From Halobacterium noricense (lineage in GTDB: Archaea > Halobacteriota > Halobacteria > Halobacteriales > Halobacteriaceae): DNA of 64,000 nucleotides. The translations under genes were made by a program, and so were the position numbers. Below are positions 45,548 to 53,922 of this stretch, piece after piece. The stretch is taken from contig NZ_CP089468.1 of the NCBI RefSeq assembly GCF_021233435.1, forward strand, positions 2,356,001 to 2,420,000, read 5' to 3'. Each line of letters begins with the position of its first letter. Positions within the stretch are counted from its first letter, which is position 1. The notes below the pieces were generated by a model. The model saw only the letters and a list, made by a program, of their open reading frames with translations. It did no database searches and was not told the DNA's origin.

Positions 45548-45551
45548 CGGG

Positions 45552-45899
45552 TCAGTCCGCGAGCGGGTTCGCGGGCACGCCGACCTGCTCGTGGCGTCGA
45601 TAGACGTAGGCGGCGGCGACCAGTGGCGCGACGAGCGGGACGGCCATCAGGAAGTACAGGACCGAGGGCGTCCACGCTCCCGTGGCGGCGAGGTACTGTT
45701 TGTCGAAGTAGAGGAACGCCGGCGAGCACAGCGCGAGCAGGAAGCCGAGTGCGACGACGGCGAACACCGGGAGCATCGCGAACGGGTCCGGCGGGAGGAC
45801 GACGCTGAGCGCGAGCGTGACGGGGAACGTCGCCGCGAGGAGCGCAATCGGCACCCACCAGCGGTCGCTGCGTCCCGTGTCGGCGGGTGAGTCGGTCAC
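45552..45899 (-). CDS. Small three-helix membrane protein, haloarchaeal
   Basis: The 115-residue protein has three hydrophobic helices (about 17-37, 43-62, 79-98) and the segment SPAFLYFDKQYLAA between helices 2 and 3, which I recognise as a conserved haloarchaeal membrane-protein motif without known role. It starts with GTG at 45899; no closer ATG fits. Its stop is four bases from the convergent eIF1 stop. Function unknown. Confidence 0.7.
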   Translation of the reverse strand: MTDSPADTGRSDRWWVPIALLAATFPVTLALSVVLPPDPFAMLPVFAVVALGFLLALCSPAFLYFDKQYLAATGAWTPSVLYFLMAVPLVAPLVAAAYVYRRHEQVGVPANPLAD

Positions 45900-46005
45900 A
45901 ACGGAGACGACGACACGGGCCGGTATCAATATTGGCCACGTTCGCGCCGGCAGCGACCGCGCGCGGACGGGACGTTTATGGGCGAAGCCGCCCGAATCTG
46001 GGACG

Positions 46006-46530
46006 ATGACGTACGCGGTCGTCGGCTGCACGGACTGTGGCGCGCTGTGGGTCGTGGAGGGACGCCCCGACACCTCGGGGTGTCCGCGCTGCGAGCGACG
46101 CCACCAGTTCTCGAAGCTCCGGAAGTTCGTCCAGACCGACGACGAGGACCACGCCCGCGAGGTGCGGGCGTCGATGCTCGCGAACCGCGCGGGCCACGGC
46201 GACGCGTTCGCGGAACTGGACGACTTCACGACGCTCGGCGACTTCGCGGAAGACGCGGGGATGAGCGACGAGGAATTCCTCGATTCGGCTGGCGTCGACG
46301 TCGAGGCGGTGTCGGCCGTCGAGGAGCACGTCGAGCAGTCCGGGCGCAGCCTCGGGAAGCGCGAGGCCGTGCGGACGGCGCTGCGCGAACTCGACGAGCC
46401 CACGGAAGCCGAGGTGAAGGCGTTCGCGGCGGAGCACGGCGTCGATGGGGACTACGTCGAGCGCGCGCTCGACAAACTGCGGCGTGCCGGCGACGTCACC
46501 GAGTCCGGCGATGGCTACCGGTTACTGTAG
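46006..46530 (+). CDS. Zinc-ribbon/winged-helix protein (DUF5817-like)
   Basis: The 174-residue protein begins MTYAVVGCTDCGALWVVEGR with C8, C11, C26 and C29 forming a zinc ribbon, then a linker and a C-terminal winged-helix-like region (EAEVKAFAAEHGVDGDYVER, LRRAGDVTESGDGYRLL). The layout suggests nucleic-acid binding, probably transcription or replication control. I recall a haloarchaeal DUF5817 family with this start, but not its function. ATG at 46006. Confidence 0.75.
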   Translation: MTYAVVGCTDCGALWVVEGRPDTSGCPRCERRHQFSKLRKFVQTDDEDHAREVRASMLANRAGHGDAFAELDDFTTLGDFAEDAGMSDEEFLDSAGVDVEAVSAVEEHVEQSGRSLGKREAVRTALRELDEPTEAEVKAFAAEHGVDGDYVERALDKLRRAGDVTESGDGYRLL

Positions 46531-46576
46531 CCGGCGACCCACACGTTCTTGCCGGTGGCTGTGCGACGTTCCGACG

Positions 46577-46918
46577 ATGGACGGACGGCTGGCGCGAGTC
46601 TGGCAGGTCGTCGTCGGTGTGACGCTCGTGAGCGCAGCGGTCGTGGTCGTGCTGGCGAGCACGGACCCGTCGTGGCCGGTGCCTGGGGTGTCGACGCTGG
46701 CGGCGCTGGCTGGCGTGTTTGTGGCCGGGTTCACGCTCGCCGCAATCCTGCGCGTGCTCGCCGGCGAACACGACTACGGCGTCGGGAACCTGCTCGCAGT
46801 CGTCGGCTGGCTCCTCCTCCTCGTCGGCGAGCTGCTGGAGAGCGAGGCCGCGACCGTCGGCGGGATTGCGGTCGTGTTGGCGGCGGGCGCGTACCTCGTC
46901 TGGCTGGCGGTCGATTAG
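46577..46918 (+). CDS. Small membrane protein (113 aa), hypothetical
   Basis: The 113-residue protein has four closely spaced hydrophobic helices with few loops (WQVVVGVTLVSAAVVVVLA, then LAALAGVFVAGFTLAAIL, NLLAVVGWLLLLVGEL and VGGIAVVLAAGAYLVWLA). It follows the zinc-ribbon gene by 46 bp and may be co-transcribed. Its stop overlaps the stop of a convergent 44-residue gene by four bases. Function unknown. Confidence 0.65.
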   Translation: MDGRLARVWQVVVGVTLVSAAVVVVLASTDPSWPVPGVSTLAALAGVFVAGFTLAAILRVLAGEHDYGVGNLLAVVGWLLLLVGELLESEAATVGGIAVVLAAGAYLVWLAVD

Positions 46919-47049
46919 AGCGGGCCGCTGGGGAGCGCGCGCAGCAGCGTCAAGGAGAGCACGAGCACCGTGAGCAGGAGCTTCAGCACCCGGAGCACGC
47001 GCACCGCCCACGACCGGTCCTCCGGCTCGTCGCCCGAGTGTGCGTTCAT
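46915..47049 (-). CDS. 44-aa single-helix membrane micro-protein
   Basis: An ATG at 47049 opens a 44-codon frame: an acidic start MNAHSGDEPEDRSW, one hydrophobic helix (LKLLLTVLVLSLTLLRAL) and a short tail. Third positions are almost all G or C and the plan (charged head, one helix) is protein-like, so I call it a gene despite its length. TTAG at 46915-46918 provides stops for both this gene and the convergent membrane gene. Function unknown. Confidence 0.5.
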   Translation of the reverse strand: MNAHSGDEPEDRSWAVRVLRVLKLLLTVLVLSLTLLRALPSGPL

Positions 47050-47118
47050 ATCCCAGTACAGGGCGTGGGGTGAAATAACTCCGTGTCTGCCGCACGGTGA
47101 AACTGAAAGTACTCCGGG

Positions 47119-48378
47119 TTAGCGGCCGAGTTCCGCGTGCGCCGAGGAGAGGTGGCGGGACGCGAGTGCGGCGAGCAGGCTGAGTTCGCCGGCGAGCGCA
47201 CCCGCAGCGATGATTTCCGCGAGCGCGTCGGCGTTCGCGCCGGCCGGGTCGCCGCCCCCGCGCACGCCGAGGACGTCCAGCGCCTCGCGCTGCGTGGGGA
47301 GTTTGGTGCCGCCGCCGACGGTGCCGACTTCGAGGCTCGCGAGGTTCACCGAGGCGTAGAGTTCACCGGCAGACGAATCTGCCGAGCCCGCACTCGCTTC
47401 GCTCGCGCGGACATCTCCCCTGGCTTCGACGGTCGTGATGGCGTTCGAGCCCTCGACGACCTGTGCGGCGTCCTGCCCGGTCGCGAGGAAGACGGCGGCG
47501 ACGGTGTTCGCGGCGTGCGCGTTGAACCCGAAGCTGCCGGCCTTCGCGGAGCCGATCAGGTTCTTGCGCGTGTTCGCTTCCTCGATGGCCTCGGGGGTGG
47601 TGTCGAAGCGCTCCTCGACGACGTCCCGGGGGATGGTGACGTCCGCGGTGACGGTGCGGCCGCGGCCCTCGACGGCGTTGATGGCGGCGGGTTTCTTGTC
47701 CGCGCAGAGGTTCCCGGAGAGCGCGACGAGTTCCGCGGGCGTCTCCGCCTCCACCACGTCGGCGGCGGCTTCGGTGGCGATGGTGGCCATGTTCATCCCC
47801 ATCGCGTCCTTCGTGTCGTAGGCGAACCGGAGGAAGACGCTGTCGCCGACGACGTACGGCGTGACCTCCGTGAGTTCGCCGTGGCTCGTGGTGCTCTCGG
47901 CGACCTCGCGGAGCGCGTCGAAGTTGTCCTCGACCCACTCCGCAACCTCCGCGCCCTCGGTGACGTCCGCGACGCGGAAGACGGGTGCGCGCGTCATCCC
48001 AACTTTCGTCACCCGGGCGTTCGCGCCGCCCGCCGCCGTAATCGCCGAGCAGCCGCGGTTGACGGAGGCGACGAGCGCGCCCTCCGTCGTCGCCAGCGGG
48101 AGGTAGAACTCGTCGTCCGCAGCCCCGCCGTTGACCGCGATGGGGCCGGCGACGCCGAGCGGGAGCTGGGTGCCGCCCGCGAGGTTCTCGATGTTCGGGC
48201 CGACCTCGTCGGCGTCGAACGCGAACGCGCCCGTGGCGTCGAGACTGGCGTCGGTCTCGCGTTCGAGGAGTTCGCGGCGCGCGGCCGCCGCGGTGTCGGC
48301 ATCGGCGTGGCCTTCGAGTTCGTAGAGCCGGAGGTCGCCGTCCTGCACGCGGTCGGCGAGGTCGCTGGCGTCGGTCAT
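47119..48378 (-). CDS. hmgA: HMG-CoA reductase (class I, NADPH)
   Basis: The 419-residue enzyme makes mevalonate for isoprenoid lipids. Catalytic E99 lies in LATTEGALVAS, the lysine in CADKKPAAIN, the Asp in ATGQDAAQVVEG, and the His in the C-terminal SSAHAELG. Residues 325-345 (region RGDVRASEASAGSADSS) are extra compared with relatives I know, and a palindrome at 47367-47384 codes part of them. It diverges from the thiamine-binding gene. Confidence 0.95.
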   Translation of the reverse strand: MTDASDLADRVQDGDLRLYELEGHADADTAAAARRELLERETDASLDATGAFAFDADEVGPNIENLAGGTQLPLGVAGPIAVNGGAADDEFYLPLATTEGALVASVNRGCSAITAAGGANARVTKVGMTRAPVFRVADVTEGAEVAEWVEDNFDALREVAESTTSHGELTEVTPYVVGDSVFLRFAYDTKDAMGMNMATIATEAAADVVEAETPAELVALSGNLCADKKPAAINAVEGRGRTVTADVTIPRDVVEERFDTTPEAIEEANTRKNLIGSAKAGSFGFNAHAANTVAAVFLATGQDAAQVVEGSNAITTVEARGDVRASEASAGSADSSAGELYASVNLASLEVGTVGGGTKLPTQREALDVLGVRGGGDPAGANADALAEIIAAGALAGELSLLAALASRHLSSAHAELGR

Positions 48379-48456
48379 ACCGGGGCGTCGTCGGCGCGAC
48401 GCCCTGAAGGTTGCCCTTTCACGCGCGACGGCCGACTCCTCGTGGTAAATAGTGGG

Positions 48457-48462
48457 TTATAT
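48457..48462 (+). promoter_or_regulatory. TATA box of the thiamine-binding gene pair
   Basis: TTATAT is 26-31 bp before the ATG at 48488, and is framed by AGTG and CACT arms, so a regulator could bind over it. The spacing again fits a leaderless transcript. Confidence 0.55.
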
Positions 48463-48487
48463 CACTCCGTAATCCAGAGTCGCGGGT

Positions 48488-48829
48488 ATGACAGTCACCG
48501 CGATGCTGTCGGTCGCACCGCTGGACAGTCCCGACGTGGATTTCGACGCGGAGATAGCGAAGGCCATCGACGCGCTCGACGACTACGACGTGCGCTACGA
48601 GACCCACCCCATGGAGACCACCATCGAGGCCGACAGCCTCGACGAGGTGTTCGCCGCGGCGCAGGGCGCAACCGAGGCCGTGGACGCGAGCCGCGTCAGC
48701 ACGAAGCTCAAAATCGACCACTTCCGTGAGGAGGACCTCGCCGTCGAGGAGAAAGTCGACCGCGTGGAGAACCACCTCGGTCGCACGGCCGCCAGCGACG
48801 ACGCGCGCAACGGAGGGAACGAGCAGTGA
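48488..48829 (+). CDS. MTH1187-family (DUF77) thiamine-binding protein
   Basis: The 113-residue ferredoxin-like protein has TAMLSVAPLDSPDVDF, then VRYETHPMETTIEADSLDEV and a C-terminal acidic tail, the pattern of MTH1187/YkoF-type proteins that bind the thiamine pyrimidine part. It forms a unit with a thiamine-type binding lipoprotein, whose GTG start overlaps its stop (GTGA). This supports a thiamine-supply role. Confidence 0.85.
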   Translation: MTVTAMLSVAPLDSPDVDFDAEIAKAIDALDDYDVRYETHPMETTIEADSLDEVFAAAQGATEAVDASRVSTKLKIDHFREEDLAVEEKVDRVENHLGRTAASDDARNGGNEQ

Positions 48830-49980
48830 GCCGGGAGAGCGGCGAGCGTTCGTCGTCGCGCCGGGCGTTCGTCGCAGCAGTCGGAAGCACGACTGCGCTC
48901 GGCCTCGCGGGCTGCATCGGGTCCACGGACACGAGCGAGACGACCACGACCACCGGAGGAACGACCACGACCACCGGCGGGACGACCGCGACAACGTCGG
49001 GCGAGCCGCAGTCGCTGAGGGTCGGGACGACGCAGGCGTACGTCGACGCGGTGTCCACGAGCGCCGGCGATTGGGTGAAGGCGACGTTCGAGTCGGAGTA
49101 CGACGTGGACTTCGAGTGGGTCGTCCGCGAGAACGAGCTCAACGACTTCATCCAGCGCAAACAGCAGGGCGCCGCCCTCGGCGCGGACGGCTACGTCGGC
49201 GTCACGCCGACGGGGCTGGTGCGCGCGGACCGCAACCTCGACGAGTCGCTGTTCGCGGCGTTCGACACCTCGCGCATCTCGAACAGCGACGACGTCGTGG
49301 ACGCCTACCGGTTCGACCCCCAGCAGCGCGTGCTCCCGACGGGGTCGTCGTACGTCTGCATCGTCTACGACGAGAACGAGGTGGACGCGCCCGAGACCCT
49401 CGACGACCTCACGAAGGACGCGTGGGCGGACAGCCTCATTCTCGCCAACCCCCAGGACACGGTGACGGGGCTGAGCTTCCTGCTGTGGACGGTCAAGGAG
49501 TACGGACCGGACGGCTACCTCGACTACTGGGACCGCCTCGTGGACAACGGCCTCCAGACTTCGGGGTCGTGGAACGCCGCCTACACCGCGTACTCCAACC
49601 AGGAGGCGTCGATGGTCGTCTCCTACAGCACCGACCAGGTGTACGCCTCCCAGAGCGAGGACACGGACATGGCGCGCCACCAGATTGCGTTCCCGAACGA
49701 CCAGGGGTACGCGTACGTCTCCGGCGTCGCGCAGTTCGCGGACAGCGACAACGACGACCTCCTGCACACGTTCGCGGACTTCATGCTGGAGGCCGAGACC
49801 CAGCGCGAGGTCGCGGTGAAGAACGTCGGCATCCCCACGGTCTCGGACGCCAGCCTTCCCGAGGAGATGCAGCAGTACGCGCACGTTCCCGAGAACAAAC
49901 TCCAGTACGGCTACGAGACGCTTCGGGACAACGCCGACGAGTGGCGCGAGGACGTGTCGCGTCGCATCGCCACGCAGTAA
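48826..49980 (+). CDS. Thiamine-type ABC transporter substrate-binding lipoprotein
   Basis: The 384-residue precursor has a Tat-like SRRAFVAAVG motif and lipobox LAGC, then a Thr-rich linker. The mature part starts SLRVGTTQAYVDAV and includes ARHQIAFPNDQGYAYV, resembling ThiB/TbpA binding proteins. It is preceded by a thiamine-binding MTH1187 protein. The permease and ATPase normally found next are missing here. The GTG start at 48826 overlaps the previous stop by 4 bp. Confidence 0.85.
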   Translation: MSRESGERSSSRRAFVAAVGSTTALGLAGCIGSTDTSETTTTTGGTTTTTGGTTATTSGEPQSLRVGTTQAYVDAVSTSAGDWVKATFESEYDVDFEWVVRENELNDFIQRKQQGAALGADGYVGVTPTGLVRADRNLDESLFAAFDTSRISNSDDVVDAYRFDPQQRVLPTGSSYVCIVYDENEVDAPETLDDLTKDAWADSLILANPQDTVTGLSFLLWTVKEYGPDGYLDYWDRLVDNGLQTSGSWNAAYTAYSNQEASMVVSYSTDQVYASQSEDTDMARHQIAFPNDQGYAYVSGVAQFADSDNDDLLHTFADFMLEAETQREVAVKNVGIPTVSDASLPEEMQQYAHVPENKLQYGYETLRDNADEWREDVSRRIATQ

Positions 49981-50278
49981 GCTGCTCGAAGCGCTTCTGG
50001 CCCGGCAGGACAGCAACTCTGCTATTCAGTACGGTAGAAAACGTCGAGAATTGGGAGTGGAGTTACTCTCGGCCGCGGATACGGCGAACCGCGACACGGA
50101 TGCTGTCAATAGGGCCGAGATTGGGGGAGTTCGACATCGTCACTCCCCAATCCGACTCCTTACGCGACGTTTCACGCGGCTTCTCGCGTGATTTCTGGTC
50201 ACTCGGAGTCATGGCTCAGTTAGACGTAAGTTGCCGCTCACAATTAAGTTTTGGCTAGTACGCTGATAGTGCCTGCAG
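49981..50278. other. 298-bp stretch without a clear gene
   Basis: After the binding-protein gene the GC content falls and no good plus-strand gene exists. A doubtful 49-codon minus-strand frame lies at 50063-50212. A reversed permease gene or transposon end is not recognised, but the AT shift suggests foreign or decaying DNA where the transporter genes would be expected. Confidence 0.5.
50063..50212 (-). CDS. Possible 49-aa basic micro-protein
   Basis: ATG at 50212 to TAA at 50063 gives a basic, Ser/Arg-rich peptide (MTPSDQKSREKPRETSRK start, ending VRRIRGRE). Codon third positions are weaker in G/C than neighbours and no conserved motif is seen, so this may be chance. It is listed because it is the only frame in the gap with a start and an A/T-rich upstream stretch. 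Confidence 0.25.
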   Translation of the reverse strand: MTPSDQKSREKPRETSRKESDWGVTMSNSPNLGPIDSIRVAVRRIRGRE

Positions 50279-50920
50279 TCAGTAGCCGTTGTCCCCATAC
50301 ATAACTCGGGTGAACACTTCGTCAGAGTTGAACAGTAGTCCGATAATTGCTATCCCCGAGAGCAGTTCTACAGCGAATACTAGAATGGACAGCTGCGAGC
50401 CCCGGATTTCGAGGAGGCCGACCGAGAACCCCCCGACGAAGTAGATAATTCCCGAGATTGCGAAGGTAATCGCCCACGTCAGTGCGTAGGCGTTGAATCG
50501 ATGCACGACTGTGTTGCGTTGAATCCAGATTCCGTATGATTCGGACAGCTCCTCTAAGAACTCCACACGACTCAGCCGGCCAGTTTTCCCTACAGCAGTC
50601 GGGTCGATACCCACCTCAACGTTAGAGGACGTATACGCCATACTCGCGATGACCGAGGAGACTAACATCAGGAGAATTCCGGCACCGATGTGGAGATTGA
50701 AGAATCCATTCACGGGGATTCGGTCTGCCTGAACGGTGATCGAAAGCCCGCTGGCGAGAACACCGAGCGTAAGGATGTTTACTCGAAGGAGTTTGACCGC
50801 CTTGTCGTCCTCACCCTGGATTCTGGACACCTGTTTGTCCATCGTGTGGCGTGCTTCCAGACAGGCGGATCGGAGGTTCTCCGCGTAGGCCTCGCTGTCG
50901 TCGTCAGGCCCAGAGCTCAT
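50279..50920 (-). CDS. Four-helix membrane protein of unknown function, AT-rich
   Basis: The 213-residue protein has helices at about 45-65, 74-95, 145-167 and 180-200 with a cytosolic loop (about 96-140) between helices 2 and 3 and an acidic N-terminus. This 2+2 helix plan recalls SLATT-type membrane effectors of defence systems, but I see no motif that proves it. GC is clearly lower than neighbours, which suggests transfer. A TATA box lies 23-31 bp upstream. Confidence 0.6.
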   Translation of the reverse strand: MSSGPDDDSEAYAENLRSACLEARHTMDKQVSRIQGEDDKAVKLLRVNILTLGVLASGLSITVQADRIPVNGFFNLHIGAGILLMLVSSVIASMAYTSSNVEVGIDPTAVGKTGRLSRVEFLEELSESYGIWIQRNTVVHRFNAYALTWAITFAISGIIYFVGGFSVGLLEIRGSQLSILVFAVELLSGIAIIGLLFNSDEVFTRVMYGDNGY

Positions 50921-50942
50921 GCTTTCTGTGTTATATTCGGGG

Positions 50943-50951
50943 CATAAAAAT
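50943..50951 (-). promoter_or_regulatory. TATA box of the AT-rich membrane gene
   Basis: On the minus strand ATTTTTATG lies 23-31 bp before the ATG at 50920, at the distance of a leaderless promoter. It is one of the clearest TATA-like elements in the window. Confidence 0.6.
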
Positions 50952-51075
50952 TTGGCTCTAGGGGATCGAATAATTACACGCTCCCACGAGGCAGTGCACT
51001 GGATTCTCCAACGATAGTACAGCCGCGGCGACCGCTTCCCGAACGTCTAAGCGGCCGGCCGCCCGCCTTCGAGAC

Positions 51076-52593
51076 ATGACTGCGGCAGCCGACCTCGTGT
51101 TGCGAAACGGCGAGGTCCACACGCTCGGCGGCGCCGAGGAGACCTACGACGCGCTGGCGGTCCGGGACGGGCGCGTCGTCCAGCTCGCCAACGACTACGA
51201 CGTCGAGTTCCTCGTCGGGACCGGTACCGAGGTACTCGACGTCGACGGCGGCGTCGTCCTCCCCGGATTCGTGGACGCGCACACGCACATGGAGACGGTC
51301 GGCCAGTACGGCGTCCACGCGGACCTCCGCGGCGCGAGCGGCCCCGAGGAAATCACGGAACGCCTGCAGGAGCGAGCAGCGGAGACGGACGAGGAGTGGG
51401 TTCTGGGCTACGGCTACGACGAGTCCGCGTGGGACGCCGACGACCTCCACCAGTCCGACCTCGACGCCGTCAGCGACGAGCGACCGGTCGCGGCCATCCG
51501 CGAGGACATGCACACCGCGACCGTGAACGCCGTCGCGCTCGACGCGTACGGCGAGGAGATGCCCGACGGGGACGTGCTCGGCGACGGCCGCATCGTCGAG
51601 GACGCCGTCGAAGTCGTCTACGAGGCGACCGAACCCGACCCCGAGGAGACCGAGTCGCTGCTGCGCGCGGCCCAGCGAGAAGCCAACGAGAAGGGCGTGA
51701 CGTGCGTCCACGACATGGTGCGCCAGTCGCACTCGCCGCGGGCGTTCCGCGAACTGGACCTCGCCGACGAACTGACCGTCCGCGTGCGGCTGAACTACTG
51801 GAGCGACCACCTCGACGCCCTCCTCGAAACCGGCCTGCGGACGAACCACGGCTCCGGGATGGTCGAGGTTGGGGGCGTGAAGACGTACACGGACGGCAGT
51901 CTGGGCGGCCACACCGCGAAGCTCTCCGAGCCGTACGCGGACGCCCCGGATGAAGCCGGACAGTGGGTCGTCGACCCCGGCGATTTGCGGGAGTTCGTGG
52001 CGCGCGCGGACGACGCCGGCCTTCAGGTGACCGCGCACGCCATCGGCGACGAGGCAATCGACGCCGTGCTCGACGCCTACGAGGCGTGCGCGGATGCAGG
52101 GGAGAGCCGCCACCGCATCGAGCACGCCGAACTCGCCAGCGACGACGTAATCGAGCGCATGAGCGAGTTGGGCGTGGTGGCGTCGATGCAGCCGAACTTC
52201 CTGAAGTGGGCCGGCAGCGAGGGGCTCTACGAGGACCGCCTCGGCACGGAGCGCCGCGAGGCGAGCAACCGCTTCCCCGCCTATCGAGACTCGGATGTGC
52301 CGCTCGCGTTCGGTAGCGACTGCATGCCGCTGGACCCGCTGCTCGGCGTCCACTACGCCGTGAATCCGCCGACGGAGCCACAGGCGCTGTCAGTGACGGA
52401 CGCGCTGCGCGCGTACACCGCGGGCGGCGCGTACGCCGGCTTCCGCGAGGACGAAATGGGGACAATCGAGGTGGGCGCATTCGCCGACTTCGTCGTGCTC
52501 GACGAGTCGCCGTGGAAACAGCCCGAGGCAATTCGGGACATCGACGTACAGGCGACCGTCGTGGACGGTGACGTCGTCTATCGCACGGACTGA
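51076..52593 (+). CDS. Amidohydrolase family 3 metal-dependent hydrolase (YtcJ-like)
   Basis: The 505-residue protein has the metal-site opening VVLPGFVDAHTHME (about 58-71), a carboxylated-Lys-type region VKTYTDGSLGGHTA, TAHAIGDEAID and IEHAELASDD with further His residues, and AFGSDCMPLDPL with the last Asp. The family hydrolyses amides, formamides or heterocycles; the substrate is not predictable here. It is monocistronic, downstream of the AT-rich gene and upstream of the nad operon. Confidence 0.85.
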   Translation: MTAAADLVLRNGEVHTLGGAEETYDALAVRDGRVVQLANDYDVEFLVGTGTEVLDVDGGVVLPGFVDAHTHMETVGQYGVHADLRGASGPEEITERLQERAAETDEEWVLGYGYDESAWDADDLHQSDLDAVSDERPVAAIREDMHTATVNAVALDAYGEEMPDGDVLGDGRIVEDAVEVVYEATEPDPEETESLLRAAQREANEKGVTCVHDMVRQSHSPRAFRELDLADELTVRVRLNYWSDHLDALLETGLRTNHGSGMVEVGGVKTYTDGSLGGHTAKLSEPYADAPDEAGQWVVDPGDLREFVARADDAGLQVTAHAIGDEAIDAVLDAYEACADAGESRHRIEHAELASDDVIERMSELGVVASMQPNFLKWAGSEGLYEDRLGTERREASNRFPAYRDSDVPLAFGSDCMPLDPLLGVHYAVNPPTEPQALSVTDALRAYTAGGAYAGFREDEMGTIEVGAFADFVVLDESPWKQPEAIRDIDVQATVVDGDVVYRTD

Positions 52594-52732
52594 CGAATCC
52601 GCCTGTTCTGCAGATTGTTTCTTCGGAGTGTAATTCAACTCTCCATTCACCCGTCTATCCGCCTTCACTCGGAGTTTTGCCGATTTATTTTGTTTCAGGC
52701 TATAGTATTCTACTGGAGGCGATTATTGAAGA

Positions 52733-52744
52733 GAAAATATTTTC
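52733..52744. promoter_or_regulatory. 12-bp palindrome upstream of nadA, possible operator
   Basis: GAAAATATTTTC is a perfect palindrome, 52 bp before the nadA ATG in an AT-rich 200-bp leader. It could be a repressor site or TATA region for the nad operon. No known NAD-responsive motif is recognised. Confidence 0.4.
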
Positions 52745-52795
52745 AAAGAAGGCGTTCGATGGCTATCGATACACCGGTGATCACACGTGCCAAAT

Positions 52796-53920
52796 ATGGA
52801 CACTGCGGCGTTCGAGACGGACCTGAGCCTGTTCAAGTACGACAACCTGGAGCAACTCCCGGCCGAGTACCGGGCCCTCGACGCCGAGGAGCGCACGGAG
52901 CGCATCGAGGCGGCGAGAGAGGAACTCGGTGACGACGTGGTCGTGTTGGGTCACAACTACCAGCGTCGGGAAATCATCGAGCACGCGGACTTCATCGGGG
53001 ACTCCTACCAGTTGTCGAAGGAGGCCGCGAACGCCGACGCCGACTACGTCGTCTTCGGCGGCGTGACGTTCATGGCCGAGTCGGCGGACGTCATCACTGA
53101 CGACGACCAATCGGTCATCCTGCCGTCGATGGAGGCCTCGTGCCCGATGGCCGGGATGGCCGAAGCGCTCCAAGTCGACGCGGCGTGGGCCGACATCACC
53201 GCGGCAGCGCCCGACGAGGACGTCGTCCCCATCACGTACATGAACTCTTACGCCGACCTGAAGGCGTTCTGCGCCGAACAGGGCGGTCTCGTCTGCACGT
53301 CCTCGAACGCCCACCGCGCCTTCGAGTGGGCGCTCGAACGCGGCGACAAGGTGTTGTTCCTGCCGGACAAGCACCTCGGGGAGAACACCGCCCACCGCCT
53401 CGGCATAGCGGACGCGACGGTCGAGTGGGACCCGTGGGACCCCGACGGCAAGGACGCCGACGAGGTGGCGGACGCCGACGTCGTGCTCTGGGACGGCTAC
53501 TGTCAGGTCCACGAGCGCTTCACGACGGACCACGTCGCGCAGGTGCGCGAGGACCACCCCGACGTGAACGTCGTCGTGCATCCCGAGTGCCGCCGCGAAG
53601 TCGTTGAAGCCGCGGACGTCGTCGGGTCCACGTCGACCATCACGCAGACTATCGAGGACGCCGACCCCGGGGAAACGTGGGCCATCGGCACCGAAATCCA
53701 TCTTACGAACCACCTGCAGCGCTGGCACCCCGAGGTCGAGGTGGTGGCGCTCTGTGGGGACGCCTGCATGGACTGCAACGCGATGCGCCAAATCGACCCG
53801 AACTACCTCGCGTGGGTGCTCGAAGAACTGGTCGCGGGCCGCGAGCGCAACGTCGTCGAAGTCGCGCCCGAGGAGCAGGAACTCGCGCAGGTCGCCCTCG
53901 ACCGCATGCTGGAGGTGTGA
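52796..53920 (+). CDS. nadA: Quinolinate synthase A
   Basis: The 374-residue enzyme condenses iminoaspartate with dihydroxyacetone phosphate. It carries three repeated domains and cysteines for a [4Fe-4S] cluster: EASCPMAGMA, HPECRREV, and CGDACMDCNAM. LGHNYQRREIIEHADFIGDS is the classic first segment. The ATG at 52796 is used; a GTG three codons upstream is possible. It is the first gene of nadABC, with nadB two bases after its stop. Confidence 0.96.
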   Translation: MDTAAFETDLSLFKYDNLEQLPAEYRALDAEERTERIEAAREELGDDVVVLGHNYQRREIIEHADFIGDSYQLSKEAANADADYVVFGGVTFMAESADVITDDDQSVILPSMEASCPMAGMAEALQVDAAWADITAAAPDEDVVPITYMNSYADLKAFCAEQGGLVCTSSNAHRAFEWALERGDKVLFLPDKHLGENTAHRLGIADATVEWDPWDPDGKDADEVADADVVLWDGYCQVHERFTTDHVAQVREDHPDVNVVVHPECRREVVEAADVVGSTSTITQTIEDADPGETWAIGTEIHLTNHLQRWHPEVEVVALCGDACMDCNAMRQIDPNYLAWVLEELVAGRERNVVEVAPEEQELAQVALDRMLEV

Positions 53921-53922
53921 CG

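Noticed and set aside
48379-48487. TPP riboswitch upstream of the thiamine-binding genes
   Set aside because: The distance from TATA box to ATG leaves almost no leader, and no TPP-box sequence is seen.
51076-52593. Amidohydrolase as dihydroorotase or cytosine deaminase
   Set aside because: The metal-site context (GFVDAHTHME, TDGSLGG) fits the YtcJ-like group, not those specific enzymes; the substrate was left open.
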